A DNA stretch of 64,000 bases from Spongospora subterranea f. sp. subterranea (GCA_049724395.1 JAUGWO010000082.1:62001-126000); one strand, 5' to 3'; numbered from the stretch's first letter, positions 49,301 through 64,000 are shown. Notes: generated by a model from the letters alone, not told the origin. Program-made: numbers and translations.

Positions 49301-52300
49301 AAGCAACGAGAATTCAAAAGGTTGCATGGGATCCGAGGACAAAACCGAATGCTCGTTCGAAGGCGCGATCGAATTTTCCTACTCATGGAAATCAAAATTT
49401 TGGGATTTCCCGCATATTCAAAATACCGATTCGTCCATGAATTCTGCAGATTGCCGAATGCGAAACCGAGAGTTTACAGGAAGTAAATTTTGAACAACTA
49501 GAGGAGGCATTAGCGAAATTTTGTACGTATTGCATGGTTCTGTTTCTTTGCTAGCAATAATGTACGTAGAATGAAGGGAATTTTCATCCTATGTTGAATT
49601 AAATGGGAAAACCCATCGATTGCACGGATAACTTACATGGAATTGCAATACTGTTCGATCAAATGAAAGATTACAAATTGCCTCTGACTGCATCCCTATT
49701 GACTACTTCAGGTTAACTGCACCAAGCTCAATGTTACAAAAAAGAACCTTTAATGCGGACTGGTAGCATAGAAATACGTTGCCGGCTAAGACATGGAAGC
49801 CAAATAGACTCCATTGGGGACAACTCTGCACAAAGAATTGAGTAAACACGATTTTGATAGAATAAACGATTACCGGTGGAGCCAACGATGAAAGTTACCG
49901 TCGAACAATTCTCGATGTGCGCATCGCTGCGTAAATGGACCACTTTAGATAACCCTTTTTCATAAACCTCCACAATAACGCGGGCAGAAATTGCGCTTTG
50001 CGATGATTTGGAATCTTTAACAAGCCAAAATGACTGAAACCCGGCACGGTCGATCCGAACCTGAAATCTCCATCAATTTGAAAAGTTTGTAACGAATGAC
50101 AAGCCCCTACATTATCAATTGGAAGCCATTCCTTGCCAACTACGATTGAAAGGAACAACGCATCGACAACCGGCAAGAATTCAGTCTGTTGCGGTGCAAC
50201 TGAAATAGATTTGCTCGTTCCTGCTTCGCTAACAATGAATTCGACGTCAACCTGTAAATTTCTTTAAACAAAAAAGCCTGCCAACATCGCAGAGTCCAAA
50301 CCTCAACGCTATTCTGAACTTCAGTATAAAAGGTGAGATCTGTACGGTTAGAATTGTTGTCCGTATCTGTGCTGGGTGCAGCTGTTATTCTAGAGGCAGA
50401 CACTGGAACCACCAAATTAGCTGACATGTAAAATAAAAGACAAAATCTTACTAGACGCCAAAGGCCGAAGAGAGTTTAAAATTGAAGATAACATTATTTC
50501 TGAAATATTAACGTCAAGGCGATCTAACGTAGCTATTCTCTAATGATTAGTCCAGAATTTGAATCCAGATATGTTAGTACATACTAATTCCGATAAATTT
50601 AGATCGCATCGTTTGACGGGCGACAATCGATAAACGAGTCGGTTCAATCAGTGGCTCCCACGAAGCCACAGTAGTGTTATAAACACGGGCGGCCAATCGA
50701 ATGCCGGAATAGCTTCAAAAGTATGACAGTTAAGAAATCATTTTAAACCACAGCAGCACATACAAGTGGCGAGATATCCCATAGCCATGCCCTACAGATC
50801 TGGGATCGACCAACAACAGCACCTCCATGACCGGGACTCGGCGAGAAGACGCTGCACCAAAGATATCGTTGACAATATCGACACGAACGCTCTGTAAATC
50901 GATGAAAAAAATTTCATGTACATTCCAATGCTGAAGCTTCAAATTGTTCTGTTGAGGCAAAATGGGTCAAAAAACTGACGGAAAAAGCGGGAGTTTGATG
51001 CCCACCATTCTTTCATTTGAGCCAACGCCGCGAATCAATTCGATTTGCACAGGAACAGCGATACGATCACTTTGCGGTTTGATTTGGCTTTGATTCGTAT
51101 TAACAGTAGGAAAAACAGGATGAAATGACTGTAGATCATTACAAAACAATCCAACAACTCTCGTCTTTTCAAAGTACCGTTTGCAGCTTCGAGACGATAT
51201 CTTGGACCAGCAAAATACTCGAATACGATATCGTGATATGAAAACTTCCAAGAATTACAGAGAGAATGAACGCTCCAGTTGAAACCGACTTTGTAGAATA
51301 CGCCGCCTGTTCAAAAACACTTATTCATAGAAACAAAAACCTCCAAAACTTTTTCACGTACTTTAAGAACGCAATTCACAGGGCGTAAAATATTTAACAG
51401 AGGAATCTCCACATATTTGTGCCACATAAGCGGAAGCCACGTTAGCAGCAACGTTCCACGACGCATCCACCTCCTTGCAGGCGCTAAAAAGCATATCCGC
51501 CCCCATGACGATGGAAACAGAAGGCTGAAGCGGGGACTGCAACGACGCTTGAACACTTCCTTCAAACACGGCGTCCATAGCAAACGCTACACATATTTAG
51601 TTTGACGTAAACCAAAACGAGAATGAACGGACCCTGTTGCATGAAAGAAAATGTTCCTTCAAGTCGAGATAATCTTAAGCACAATGATGGTAAGACATCG
51701 CTGAGGTTGTAGTCCAATTGAGGGAATTGAAATTGTGGCTCATCAGTGGCATAATAATGGCATGCGGATTTGAAATTCGACGCCACATTGTTGTAAAATA
51801 GCAATAATTCGGAATACCTACGAAAGAATAAGAACCAGCTAATCTTAGACGTTGATGTAACGAACTGGGGTGAGTCTGTTGAAATCTCGAACGAACTGGA
51901 TGATAAAAATATTTGCTGCGACATCGCTTGTGATAGCAAGGATTCATTTCCGCCTGACGAACTTGCTTCTATTAGCTTTACTAGTACAAGAACGCAAACC
52001 GTCGTTTCTTTTTCATACGCCGAGAGGTTGCGAAGCGTCAATGATAGGTTTTCCAAGCGAGACGACATTTTCAATCTAAAAACAGCGAGCACGGTCAGTT
52101 AAAAAAAATCCAGATTTTTGCCAGCCCATGCTCATACGCCTTTGAATGAATAGAAAAATGCGAAATCAACAATGACAATATCGTATCGGTGATTTTGCCT
52201 TCTGGCGCGAGCGAAATCTCGAACTGGTTTACGTCGATATTGAATTCCCCTGCCTTGATTTGTGACGACTGTGGAGAACTTTTGGCACGGTTTGGGCTAG

Positions 52301-55300
52301 TGGATAAATCGGCAAACATCCCTGGAACCTTGTTTAATGGGCTGAACTGAATCAAATCTAATATATCGGCAATCAATGCAGTCCTGACAACGCAGCGAAC
52401 GCTATCGATTTGGCACGAGCCGCTGACTTCATTATGCTTCAAAGCACATTTGATGTCAACTAACTTCGACGTCGAACCCCCAGATATGATAATCCTCATT
52501 GAATTTATCGCCAGTAGGCACCAAACAATCCTATAAAATTTGAATGATATACAGCGAAAAAAATGAAAAAAAAACCTTGACGTGGAAGGAAGACAATGAA
52601 ATCTGCGACTCAATATCTCCGTCATCGCTTCTCAATAAAGTGCCAGACAGTTCTTCAAGTGTCGCCGCAAGTAGAGTCTTTTTCCCTGCCCAAACTTGGA
52701 CCGAAAATCCATCAAAAATCCAAGCAACAGCAACGAATGAAGTTGCGGATGAGCTCCCATTTTCGGTAACCGTCGATGGAGCTTCTTGAAATACGGTCGG
52801 TTGTGGTCTGTCGACTTTCTTTGCAGTTAAATCGCGAGATGAGTGAACGGTTGATTGCTAGAGTGAAGTGTTAGCACCTTTTTGAGAACGCCGGTGAAAC
52901 TCATTACTAAAAACATTGCAGTATCAAAAATTGACACAGGTTCGATGTTGATATCGATCAGCCCAACTGAGACGTTTAGGTGTCGATCGAGTTCGGTCCA
53001 GGATGGCGATTCGCGATCGAATTGTTTGAAGCTGATATTGATGAAATCCTTACTGGGTTCGATGCTGAGTTGAGAGGTTCGGCTTGCAGGACGCGATCGC
53101 AATAAAACGACGTCAGATAAACACTCCTCGACGTGCATTTCTTGCACCGTCAGCACCACTTCAGTGTCATACGATCTTCTGGTCACTTTTGTGACAATTC
53201 CGTCGACGCCGGAAGAAAACAAAATCGTAGAACCAGATACAGCGGCGACAGATATACTGCTTAATGAAAATTTGAGAAGCAAATCAACATTGGTTTCTTT
53301 GGCACGAATTTGCAGGGCAGGAAGGTGTTCGGTTGCGATGACGGCCACGCCGGCGTTACCAGGCTGAGGAGTAGGGACCGATGCGTTTGGAGACATTTGG
53401 GAATCCGGTACATTTGAAATCTGAGGAAGATTTTTGAAGCTTGACGCGATAGTAAGAAAGTGACAAACATCGCTTTGCGATATCTGAAAAACTAATGGTT
53501 TCACGTCCATGCTAATTACGACTGAAGCAAACGGTCCTGAATCCACAAGAACACAAAGACCCAGGAATAATGACGCGCTGATGGGTTGCAGGATGTTGAC
53601 CACAGCACCTGATTGATAATTAGTTTACCGTTCAAGAAGTAATATAAATTGTGCAACCTTGAGATATTGACCTCCAACGAGGGCCACCTTGAGCAAAGAA
53701 TATCTGGAGATTTTCATATTTAAGTTTGAAGACATCGTAACACATGTTGTTGGTAGGATGCTCCACGTCTTGAACATCATCTGGGTCCAGCTTTGATACA
53801 TCGACTACAGAGTCCGTTTTATCTGCGGGTTTAGCAGATAATGAGAAGCATCCGAGATCAACAACTAGAACTGAGGAATCCTCAGAAGTCGGGTCTTCTG
53901 GAATCTAAAACCCAAACGATTTTGAGAATAATTACTCATGCTTAGGACAACAAACACTACCAGTATTGTCGGAGCAGCAATAGTCAAATCTAAGATAACA
54001 GTAGGCCGGCGAGCAAAAATTAACTCTCTGGGGGTATCCTTCGAGATTGATGCAAGTAATCCTGGACTCGCTATTTCATGAGGCTTCATAGCAACTGATG
54101 CAATCTCCTTCTTGACTGGTATTCGAAAAAAACTTATCACACGTTGTACAAAAAGATAATCGAAAACAGCATCAATCTGAACTCAAAGTCATGATCGATT
54201 TAGAAGCCAACGAAAACCTTACAGGCTCGAACCCGCCAAAAATCGCAAATTTTGCAGGAAGATCAGGCGGATTAACGCGAACCTCAAAATGTGCTACGGC
54301 AGCAGACATGTCGCCACTTTGAGAGCGAAACAAGATTTCAGGAAATGCCATCTGTACAACCACGCTCAACAGATAACTTGCTCGACAATGACGAGGCAAC
54401 CTTAGGGTCAGATATATTGCTGATGATCATGTTTTCAAGAGCGAGATGAATATCGATAATCGACAAGTCAAATGCAGTGCCCGACATTGTACAACCGATG
54501 ATAGAACCGTGAAACAAAGGCGCCTAAGAAAACGTCAGCTGCTTAAAAAGGATAGGTTTGGTGATTAACCTTATCAAGGGTGAACGTCAGCGATATTTCG
54601 GGGATCACGAAATTAGCTTCAAAGAGGATATGTCCAGACATGGCCTTCTCCTCTGACACTAATACATCTAGAGCATCTCCAAATGGTACATCTACCGGAA
54701 CGAGATCGTTCAAAACAGTAGGATCCTCAGCATACAGCCAGGAGAACATTGATTTTGAAGCCCGGCGATCGCTTTTGCGGAATATTTCGTAATTTAGCTC
54801 AGGCCATCTTGAAGCTAGCAAATGGTCTAACTCAATAAGGACCGCTTTTCTGGAGTTAAGAACGGTAAAAACTGGGAGTTGCGATTAACTGTTTGAAGCT
54901 TACCGGTAAAGTTTGATTTCTTCAGTAGTGTGCTGCCGTTCTAAAGTCATCAACCGCGATCGCTGCTCTGTAGTTAAATCTGGAAAATTATGCCCTGCCG
55001 CAAACCTAGAAACACATATCAGCAACTTGAAAGCGTCGTGACGACAAAAACTAACAGGGTCCGCTGGTATAGTTCCGCGTATTCACGATCAATTTCACGA
55101 TAGTTTGGCTCGCTCTTTGTTTCTTCAATGTTATCGGGCCCGATAAGTGAGTTCAACGTATTCGTAGAAGTGGAAAGCGCATCCTGAATTGATAAAATAG
55201 CAGCGTATTGCTGCTGATCCAATTCCGCTCGAATATTTTCCAGGCCGGCATCAATCTAGACAACGTTTACAATCACATAGGAGAGTCTGAAAATCCTACA

Positions 55301-56509
55301 AACTCTGATTTTTGGATTTGTTTCTGAGGGATATTGCTGCATGATAAGTCTCACGCTTAATGAGACCGGATGTAAAACGTATTTGAAACCTGAATCGTCC
55401 GCTTCCGTGCGCAAAACGTAGCGGAACTGAGGTTCCGAGGAAGGAGCCTGCTGATGCGTTAGCCAGAATATTAAATGCATCATAAAGCATACCTCATCTG
55501 GTTCGAGACTCTCTTTGTTCATAAAAGAAGACACCTTGCCCGAACTTACATATACAGCAATGTTTTGAAGAGACAAACACTAAAAATCAGTTTTTGAGAC
55601 GTAAACTCAGAGAAAGGGCCTTATGTTTCACCTTGAAGATTTTGTCGCCAACTTCTTTGATGAACGTCGGACAAAACTTCTCATCGGTTGTTTCCAATGA
55701 AAAATTTTCAAGCATAATCCCTACCGCGCAGTCTCCGGTTTCCATCCGAACATGTAGGTGCTTTACTTTGATTTTTAAATTCGCAACAATTTTGCTGATG
55801 ATCTGTAAAACTCGTTGTAGCAAAAGTCAACGAAATCATTATAAAATTGTACTTTCTCCATTTTCGAGAGGTCTTCCATCTTCGGTTGAAGTTCTGGCCT
55901 TTCCGGCGTTCCTGCGCTCTCAACCTGTGCGCGAAAGAGGCGCTTCCCTGCTGGTCCAACATAGCCACTTTGACTATCAAACTGGGAATCTTCCCAATCC
56001 TAACAACAGCTCAGTGTCAGAAGCGTCGAGCAATTAATAACGAATTCGGAGTACCTTTATCTGTTGTGCCTTTTGCATCAACTTGTGCGCCAGGTGTTCC
56101 TGACGCAACTGAGTGACATCGATTTTGGTGAAGTCTGTACGAGGCGTAACAATCACATAAACATGTGATAGCTCTAACTCAACAGGTTTGTTGAATCCGG
56201 ACCTCCAATCACAAACAAACCTGAAGAGTCAGAATTAAAAGGGCCTGCAATGACATCTTTTCCTTCACTAACCCAATCCTGTCGATAAACCCGGCCTTAA
56301 CGTCGACAGGTATGTCCATGGAGTTGAATAAATCGGGCTTTAGACTTTAACATGTCGCAGAACCGCTTTTCCAGACCACATATCGACATTGATATTGCCT
56401 GAACAGCAGAACTTAGCCGTTTGTGCAGATATATAAGACAGGACTAACCTTCGAAGTCGCAATATGGTCCAAGGAACCGATCTAATACAGACCGGACAAC
56501 AGTCTGCAT
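43393..56509 (-). CDS. VPS13: VPS13-family bridge-like lipid transfer protein
   Basis: Long rod protein that moves phospholipids between membranes at contact sites. The ATG at 56509 opens MQTVVRSVLDRFLGPYCDFE, then NINVDMWSGKAVLRHV and, after another intron, DIPVDVKAGFIDRI: the chorein domain in its normal order. At about 55.7 kb LKIKVKHLHVRMETGD..ENFSLETTDEKF matches the family's 'NLQVKISSIHIRYED..LSMQTTD' block. Repeating beta-groove sequence fills 45.2-55.5 kb in many exons. Toward the end come the helical APT1/ATG2_C-like signals NPTGLVSNLGKGFKHLFYDP, GILSSAGQITSTLGTGVAVL, GAFGFFKGIVKGGASLITRP (44.3-45.1 kb), then a PH-like C-terminus (MVVLTNFRVIAA..; 43.4-43.9 kb). At 13.1 kb of genomic span the protein must be about 3,000-3,600 aa, usual for VPS13. 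Individual introns (about 45-60 nt) were not all mapped. Confidence 0.92.
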
Positions 56510-56960
56510 TTTTGAGAGTGGAAGGGCCTATTTTTTAGATATCAAACAAACCTTCCACAAACAAATGGTTGACGACACACGATAATCAATTGAAGCCAAT
56601 TAACTAAAATCGATGAATGAAAAAGCGAGAGGTCCGGATTAAACGGCAGCAAATGGAAAGATTGCGTTAATGATAGTGCCCCGAGAGGCGGACCAATGCT
56701 CAGCAAGGTCTGTCGGTGTGCACCTGATTATTTTGGGGCGGTTGCAGCAGTCTGCTATGACACTGTAGAGGTGAACCCCACCGTAGTCAGAGGATGTTGT
56801 AACAATAATTGCACTCGAAGAGAGTGCACCAAGGGTTATGAAGCATTGGCACATTCCGGAGTAATGGGTTTACAGTTTATTAATGCCGAAGGAAAGAGTA
56901 CAAACTAAATCATCTGATCAACGCCATGTGAAAGAAGATCAGCGAATTCAGGACGATGAT
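56510..56960. other. Spacer between VPS13 start and first GST gene
   Basis: 450 bp containing the VPS13 promoter and the 3' end of the GST gene. Two overlapping 70-codon open frames on opposite strands have no family resemblance. Confidence 0.5.
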
Positions 56961-57837
56961 TTAGCGTTCTTTCACAGCGTCCGTCGCTGGTGGTTTGGCG
57001 GGCGCTCCTTTTGCATATGTCGCATATACTTCCGTGACTTTGACGGCATCGGGAGACGTCTTGATAACACTCGGTCGTGAACGCACGGCCTCAGCCCAAC
57101 GATGGAATTTCATAAATCGCTGGGTTTTTGGGACCTGATAGGATGGGTCAACTATCGCAAAAAGTTCCAATTGGTGCTCCTACCTCATACTGGCGATACT
57201 TGCCCAGTATCTGCATGCGCATAACCCAAGGAGCAAGTAACAAGTCGACTGTCGAGAATTCGGCTCCAAAATAAAATGGTCCGACGTCGTCGATGCCTTG
57301 GCAAAATTTTTCAATAGCATCAGCAAAATCTGCCTGTGCTTTTGCCTGGCGCCATAGTCAACGGAAGATCGAAATGGGCGGATCTGCTAACCTGAATTTC
57401 TGGCTCCGGGTTTTTTAAAACCTTGTAAAATCCCGGAATTATTTGTTCAGAGATAATAGTCATGGCAACCCGGCCTAGCGCTCGCATTTTAGGATGTTTC
57501 GGCATGAGAGATGTGCCAGAATTCCATGTTTCATCAACATAATCAACAATAATGGCACTTTCTGCAAGGACCAACGGGGTGTCTGTCTATCACAATATAA
57601 ACAATACACATGTGCATGTTAACTCATGACGATTACTTCATTCTCCCGGTGAATAAGAACCGGGACAGTTCCTTTTGGATTTCGCTGGAGTAGCTCCGGA
57701 ATTTTTTCACTTGAATCTCCCGATACACGGTACGCCTCGACAAGTTCATACGCAACGCCCTTCTCTTCTAAAGCGATCAAGGCGCGATGGGCAAAAGGAC
57801 AAAACCAAGCCGAAAGAAGGCGAACTGGAGGAGTCAT
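56961..57837 (-). CDS. Omega-like glutathione S-transferase (copy 1)
   Basis: Glutathione-dependent thiol transferase or dehydroascorbate reductase-type enzyme. The ATG at 57837 opens a thioredoxin fold: MTPPVRLLSAWFCPFAHRAL, with Cys in the CPFA active site that marks omega/lambda-type GSTs, then NPKGTVPVLIHRENE (cis-Pro loop). Exon 2 starts TDTPLVLAESAIIVDYVDET (the Glu-Ser glutathione-binding pair). The helical C-terminal domain runs AKAQADFADAIEKFCQGI, STVDLLLAPWVMRMQILGKY and VPKTQRFMKFHRWAEAVRSR to the stop at 56961. Three introns (about 50 nt) join these blocks. It is the downstream member of a tandem pair with the gene at 58261-59224. Confidence 0.88.
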
Positions 57838-58260
57838 TGCGTTTAGAATATGGCAAATTTCCGATTGTTCGGACCCCCAGGTCGTGCTCAATGTGGTACT
57901 TGTCGTGGGGTAACGGCTCACATGACTCACAGTTGTCCACTGCAACAGTCGACCGACGTACTGAGGGTATGTTACAAAAAAATCCGAATTTACCACACCA
58001 CGAAGCGACCCAATCCCCAGCCCAGACAGCCCTGCCCCTCAACTCATCACTGGCAACGTTGTGCGAGTCATCAGTCATGACTCGTACAAGTCACCAATTT
58101 CGACCGTAGGGCTTAGCCCTACAGGCTACAGGGCCAATGGAAAGAAGGTCGACCGTACCATTTACCGTGCAACTGCCTTCAGAAGTTGGTCGAATCGCCA
58201 ATAATGACCCAACATCAGAAACTGTATTGCCCTTGGTCACGGAATTTGCTGCGCTCCAAT
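57838..58260. other. Spacer between the two GST genes
   Basis: 423 bp holding the presumed promoter of copy 1 and the end of copy 2. Open frames here have no family match. Confidence 0.5.
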
Positions 58261-59224
58261 TTATTGACCATATTTTGAATTCCGGAGCAACGGCAAATGT
58301 TCAGAATCAGCAGACGCAACACGTTTCTTGGCAATCTTGGCAACCTGCGATTGGACGGTGCCTTTTTCATAACGCTGATACGCTTCTAGAAGCTGAATTT
58401 CACCGGGAATCGTCTTCTTAACACTTGCATGGGCAAGCACCGCCTGAAACCAGCGATGAAACTTCATGAACCCAGGAGTGTTCGGGACCTGATTCGGTGG
58501 TCAATCGGTATTTACCAAAATCGTATCAGAACAGAAATAAAATTATCACTCGTACCTCGTAATGTCGATATTTTTCCAAAACCTTTAATCGCATTGCCCA
58601 AGGGGCAAGCAATACATCAACAATGGAGAACATAGCACCAAGATAGAATGGCCCGACAATATCAATCCCTTCATTGAACGCGGCAATGGCATTAGTGAAC
58701 TGCATTTTTGCCTCTGCCTGCATCTCAATAATCAATCGGAAAGCGGAAAGAAGGATTCACAACCGGCGGTTGACCTGAGCATCCCTATCTTGACGCACCA
58801 GAATTTGATAAAAGGCTGGTACGATCTCGTTGTCGATGAGGTTGGCGGCTAGTCTACATCGCGCTCGCATCTTGGGCTCGTCGGGCATGAGTGATTTACC
58901 AGATTTCCACATCTCATCGATATATTGCACAATAATCGAACTTTCCCTGATGACAAATGCGGGTTTCATCTGAGAAGCGTTGACAATGAATCGCCATGAT
59001 GTGACATTATGATGGGCCATTACTGGGTCCTCTTGATGGATCAGGACCGGGACAGTTCCTTTTGGATTGAGCAGAATCAGCTCCGGGAGTTTATCGTAGG
59101 TATCGCCCGTGAGGGTCAACGACTCCACCGACTCATACTTGACGTCCTTCTCTTGCAGGGCGATTGTGGCACGCTGGGCGAATGGGCAGAACCAGGCCGT
59201 CAGCAGGCGAACTGGTTCCGGCAT
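58261..59224 (-). CDS. Omega-like glutathione S-transferase (copy 2)
   Basis: Paralogue of the gene at 56961-57837, same strand and same domain order. The ATG at 59224 opens MPEPVRLLTAWFCPFAQRAT (active-site Cys in CPFA), then LLNPKGTVPVLIHQEDP. Exon 2 begins MKPAFVIRESSIIVQYIDEM (Glu-Ser pair). The C-terminal domain has AFNEGIDIVGPFYLGAMF, VLLAPWAMRLKVLEKYRHYE, and VPNTPGFMKFHRWFQAVLAH, ending with a tail longer than that of copy 1 (to NSKYGQ). The intron after EDP (58970-59023) is 54 nt and lacks an in-frame stop, so it could be read through. Shared intron positions after the first exon and before the FMKFHRW block support a tandem duplication. Confidence 0.88.
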
Positions 59225-59855
59225 TCCGATTCTTGGATTCTAAAGAAGAGCAGGACCAACCGAAGTGAATCGAGAATTTACGGCGCATTAAAATCAGTGG
59301 TGAAAATCTTATCTTGCGACCAACGATATATTATCACCCTTTGATCGTCGTGTCCGATAATTCCCCAAACTAAGACGTGACCTTCATGTGCACAAATTTC
59401 AAGAAAAACTGGGGACGTCGGAGCTGTTTTCGAGCTTTAAATAATAATAAAACCGAAGAATCTTTTTTCAAAATCAGAATGATACTTCCTTGGACAACCT
59501 GTTATTTGTTCATCAATCCGAGAATTTCAAACGAACTTGCTCGGGCGTCTCAAGGAAAAAAGTCAACGCGCGAGACATATTGGCCCATTGGTTTATTGGC
59601 GTATTGGTGGCCCTAACCGAAGGTCGAACCCGATCAAAAATATAAACTGTGACTTTACCAATTTGACCTAATATATATAACAGATTGATCAGTCGAATCT
59701 GCACTGAATACCGATAGATTATCGACCTTTGTCGCTCGTTGGATATCGTCGTTTAGTTGCGCACTTTGCCCATTCGGCCCGATTGAGAACGAGGTTCAAA
59801 CCCTGTTGACTGAGTCAGATTCTCAGGACGTTCCTTCCCCCTCTGCTATCGCCCG
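59225..59855. other. Divergent upstream region of GST copy 2 and the orphan gene
   Basis: About 630 bp. Two B-box-like strings occur (GGTTCGACC on the minus strand near 59627, GGTTCAAACCC near 59800), but neither neighbourhood folds into a tRNA. No gene seen. Confidence 0.5.
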
Positions 59856-60725
59856 ATGTCCAGTGCTGCCATCATGATCGACGACCCGGTGGAAACGCCA
59901 ATGGCGACGGGCGATGACAATGGAAGGCGAAGATCATTGCGGCTGCCGAAGCCACCTGCTCTCGTTGCGGACTCAACCGCCGCTTCCATCGCCGAGACGC
60001 CACAGATCCAAATTGACAACCACAATGGCGCGATTACTCTCATTATACGCGGCTGGAAACTGAGCCGCTGGTACCACGAAGCGGATATGGGGACGGCGCT
60101 CGACGCTGATAGCAAAGCCGCGCGACAAAGCACCGCGAAAGGGCAATCATCTCGAGCGACGCCCTGTAATGGAGCAATGGAGGCCGCCTATAAGATCGAT
60201 CATGACCCTTATGAAGCCGCTTTACCTCTGTTGGCATTGATGAATGGGATTGGCAATGGCTGTAATGAGGTCGGGAGTCACGAAAGCGATGTGGAAATGA
60301 TTGACGACGACCAAGAAGAGGACGAAGAACGGGATGATGCGGCGCCGTTCAATGTCGTTGAAGATTGTTTCGATTACGTTTGCGTGATTATCAATGGAGC
60401 TAACTGGAATAGGCGGGGAGTCAATCTGGACGTTGTTGGCGATCTGATCAATGAGATGGACGACGACACTGACGAACCGAACAAGGTCGAGTTTTGGGTT
60501 ATTCCTAGAGAAATTCTTTCACAAAAGGACCTAAACCAGCTCGACGATATCAACAAGTATGACCTAGAACGTAGCGGATCCTCTTTATCTGATCGTATGA
60601 GATTCATCAAGACGCTTTTCAAGCGATATCAATTCAAAAGGGTGAGGAATCTGTACCAAGCCCGTCGTAAAGGTCATCTTACCATTGCTCGCTACATATC
60701 TCTCATCTATTTCGTCCGTCTTTGA
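59856..60725 (+). CDS. Hypothetical protein, single exon, 289 aa
   Basis: An ATG-started open frame of 290 codons, by far longer than chance frames here, with no intron. I do not recognise it. Residues 1-40 are low complexity, with a basic patch (GRRRSLRLPKPP). An acidic run (DDDQEEDEERDD) lies near residues 148-160 and is followed by FDYVCVIINGANWNRRGVNL, which looks like a folded segment. The C-terminus is basic and helical (RMRFIKTLFKRYQFKRVRNL). No signal peptide or membrane segment. The mix of acidic and basic regions would suit a nuclear protein, but that is only a guess. Confidence 0.6.
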   Translation: MSSAAIMIDDPVETPMATGDDNGRRRSLRLPKPPALVADSTAASIAETPQIQIDNHNGAITLIIRGWKLSRWYHEADMGTALDADSKAARQSTAKGQSSRATPCNGAMEAAYKIDHDPYEAALPLLALMNGIGNGCNEVGSHESDVEMIDDDQEEDEERDDAAPFNVVEDCFDYVCVIINGANWNRRGVNLDVVGDLINEMDDDTDEPNKVEFWVIPREILSQKDLNQLDDINKYDLERSGSSLSDRMRFIKTLFKRYQFKRVRNLYQARRKGHLTIARYISLIYFVRL

Positions 60726-60971
60726 TTCGCCGTCTATTCTCCCTCAGTTATTTCGATGGACGTATTAACAATGTGGTGTTCTTCACATTTAAAAATTAAT
60801 TCCCAAACGATTATCTATTAAATTTTTCCGTTTTTCCACCTATCGTTCACTTCATCGTATGTTATTGAATTACTGCTCCATAATTTGCGGGTTAAGAAAC
60901 GGGGTATTGGGCTCTTTTCTATTCCGGCAACAATCGTCAGACTAAAACCAGCGTCAAGGCGGTTGGTAAAC

Positions 60972-61411
60972 CTACCCTTCCTCGGAATTCATACACGCCC
61001 AAAACACCCTGAAAGGAGCGCGAACGTTCATGGGTGACGAGAACAGTCCTCTGATTGTATCTTCTAGTCGGTCATTGCAGCGATGCGGGCGAATGGTACC
61101 AGTTGGGATCTCCCCGCTCTTCTGCTTCGCAGCAACATACGCCAACATCTCAGACCTGGCCGACCGACCTGCCGATTCACCTTCAGGTGCATCTGGGACC
61201 ATGTCCTTGAATATTTATCTTGGGTATGGGGGAGTTTCAAATAAATCCGTCGGATGGTCAGGGTAATGGGTCGACTCCGATTCTGACGACCAGTTGTTCG
61301 CTTGCCTGCAATCTGGCAAACAAGCTGAATCGACCTGGTGGATGTTAATCTAAGCGACTGAGGTAGACAGAGCTGACAAAAAGCGTCTGATTGGCAAACC
61401 ATAGTTACCAC
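60972..61411 (-). other. Probable small coding locus, model unresolved
   Basis: On the minus strand the frame ending at 60972 reads like protein (KQKSGEIPTGTIRPHRCNDR, then MNVRAPFRVFWACMNSEEG). The same frame upstream also looks coding (ANNWSSESESTHYPDHPTDL, then FETPPYPR) but a TAA separates the two parts and no GT..AG intron removes it. Another frame through the same DNA is open to 61411. Either a frame error, an atypical splice, or two short exons of a larger gene. No family recognised. Confidence 0.35.
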
Positions 61412-61472
61412 CGTTTGTAATGCATATGCAATATATATGAAATATTTATTATGTAGGGGATCGATGATAATT

Positions 61473-64000
<2,528 letters not shown>

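Noticed and set aside
51562-53603. Several separate genes in the long minus ORFs between 44 and 56 kb
   Set aside because: Their order, strand and content fit exons of one VPS13 gene with chorein start and APT1-like end.
59600-59690. tRNA gene on the minus strand (GGTTCGACC box, CCA-like end)
   Set aside because: Acceptor and anticodon stems do not pair; only the B-box-like string is present.
59745-59815. tRNA-like sequence with GGTTCAAACCC
   Set aside because: No D-arm and no acceptor stem; chance B-box or very old relic.

Overview
The window is nuclear DNA of a compact, intron-rich eukaryote. Genes lie on both strands, often only a few hundred bases apart, and most are cut by many short GT..AG introns (mostly 33-76 nt, typically 46-56 nt). 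The gene set is housekeeping eukaryotic: Elongator, Hsp co-chaperone, TBP remodeller, NF-Y, mitochondrial Hsp70, cullin RING, VPS13. Two genes narrow the lineage. A TBC1D32/BROMI-like gene implies a flagellated or ciliated cell, and a UFL1 gene implies UFMylation, a pathway generally described as lost in most fungi. With the plant/fungal-type MscS channel and tiny introns, a zoosporic early-diverging fungus or a unicellular relative of animals and fungi fits best. This is inference; the sequence alone does not place it.

Left part (1-25.3 kb), dense genes: the 3' part of ELP1 (+), STI1/HOP (+, ten exons), TBC1D32-like (+), UFL1 (-), MOT1/BTAF1 (+, divergent from UFL1), an NF-YB/HAP3 subunit (+), and an MSL/MscS-type mechanosensitive channel (+).

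Middle part (25.3-42.2 kb), repeat-rich with islands of genes: a fold-back element near 26 kb, degenerate tandem arrays near 27.8 and 28.2 kb, the mitochondrial HSP70 gene (+), three identical tRNA-Cys(GCA) genes in alternating orientation, a broken Ty1/copia fossil beside the third tRNA, a USP-type deubiquitinase (-) that carries a GRF zinc finger inside its catalytic domain, and a roughly 2-kb satellite of a 49-bp unit ending 130 bp before the RBX1 gene (+).

Right part (43-64 kb): a 13-kb VPS13 gene (-), two tandem omega-like glutathione transferases (-), a single-exon orphan gene (+), an unresolved small coding locus (-) and a gene whose exons give the order RA-like, PH, RGS (-), an architecture I do not recognise.

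Related functions recur: proteostasis (STI1, mtHsp70, UFL1, RBX1, USP), transcription (ELP1, MOT1, NF-YB), membranes and signalling (MSL channel, VPS13, RGS protein). There is no sign of an operon-like system. Several conserved genes (ELP1, TBC1D32, MOT1, mtHSP70) show a single-position frame break in otherwise clean coding sequence. Sequencing indels are the simplest explanation.
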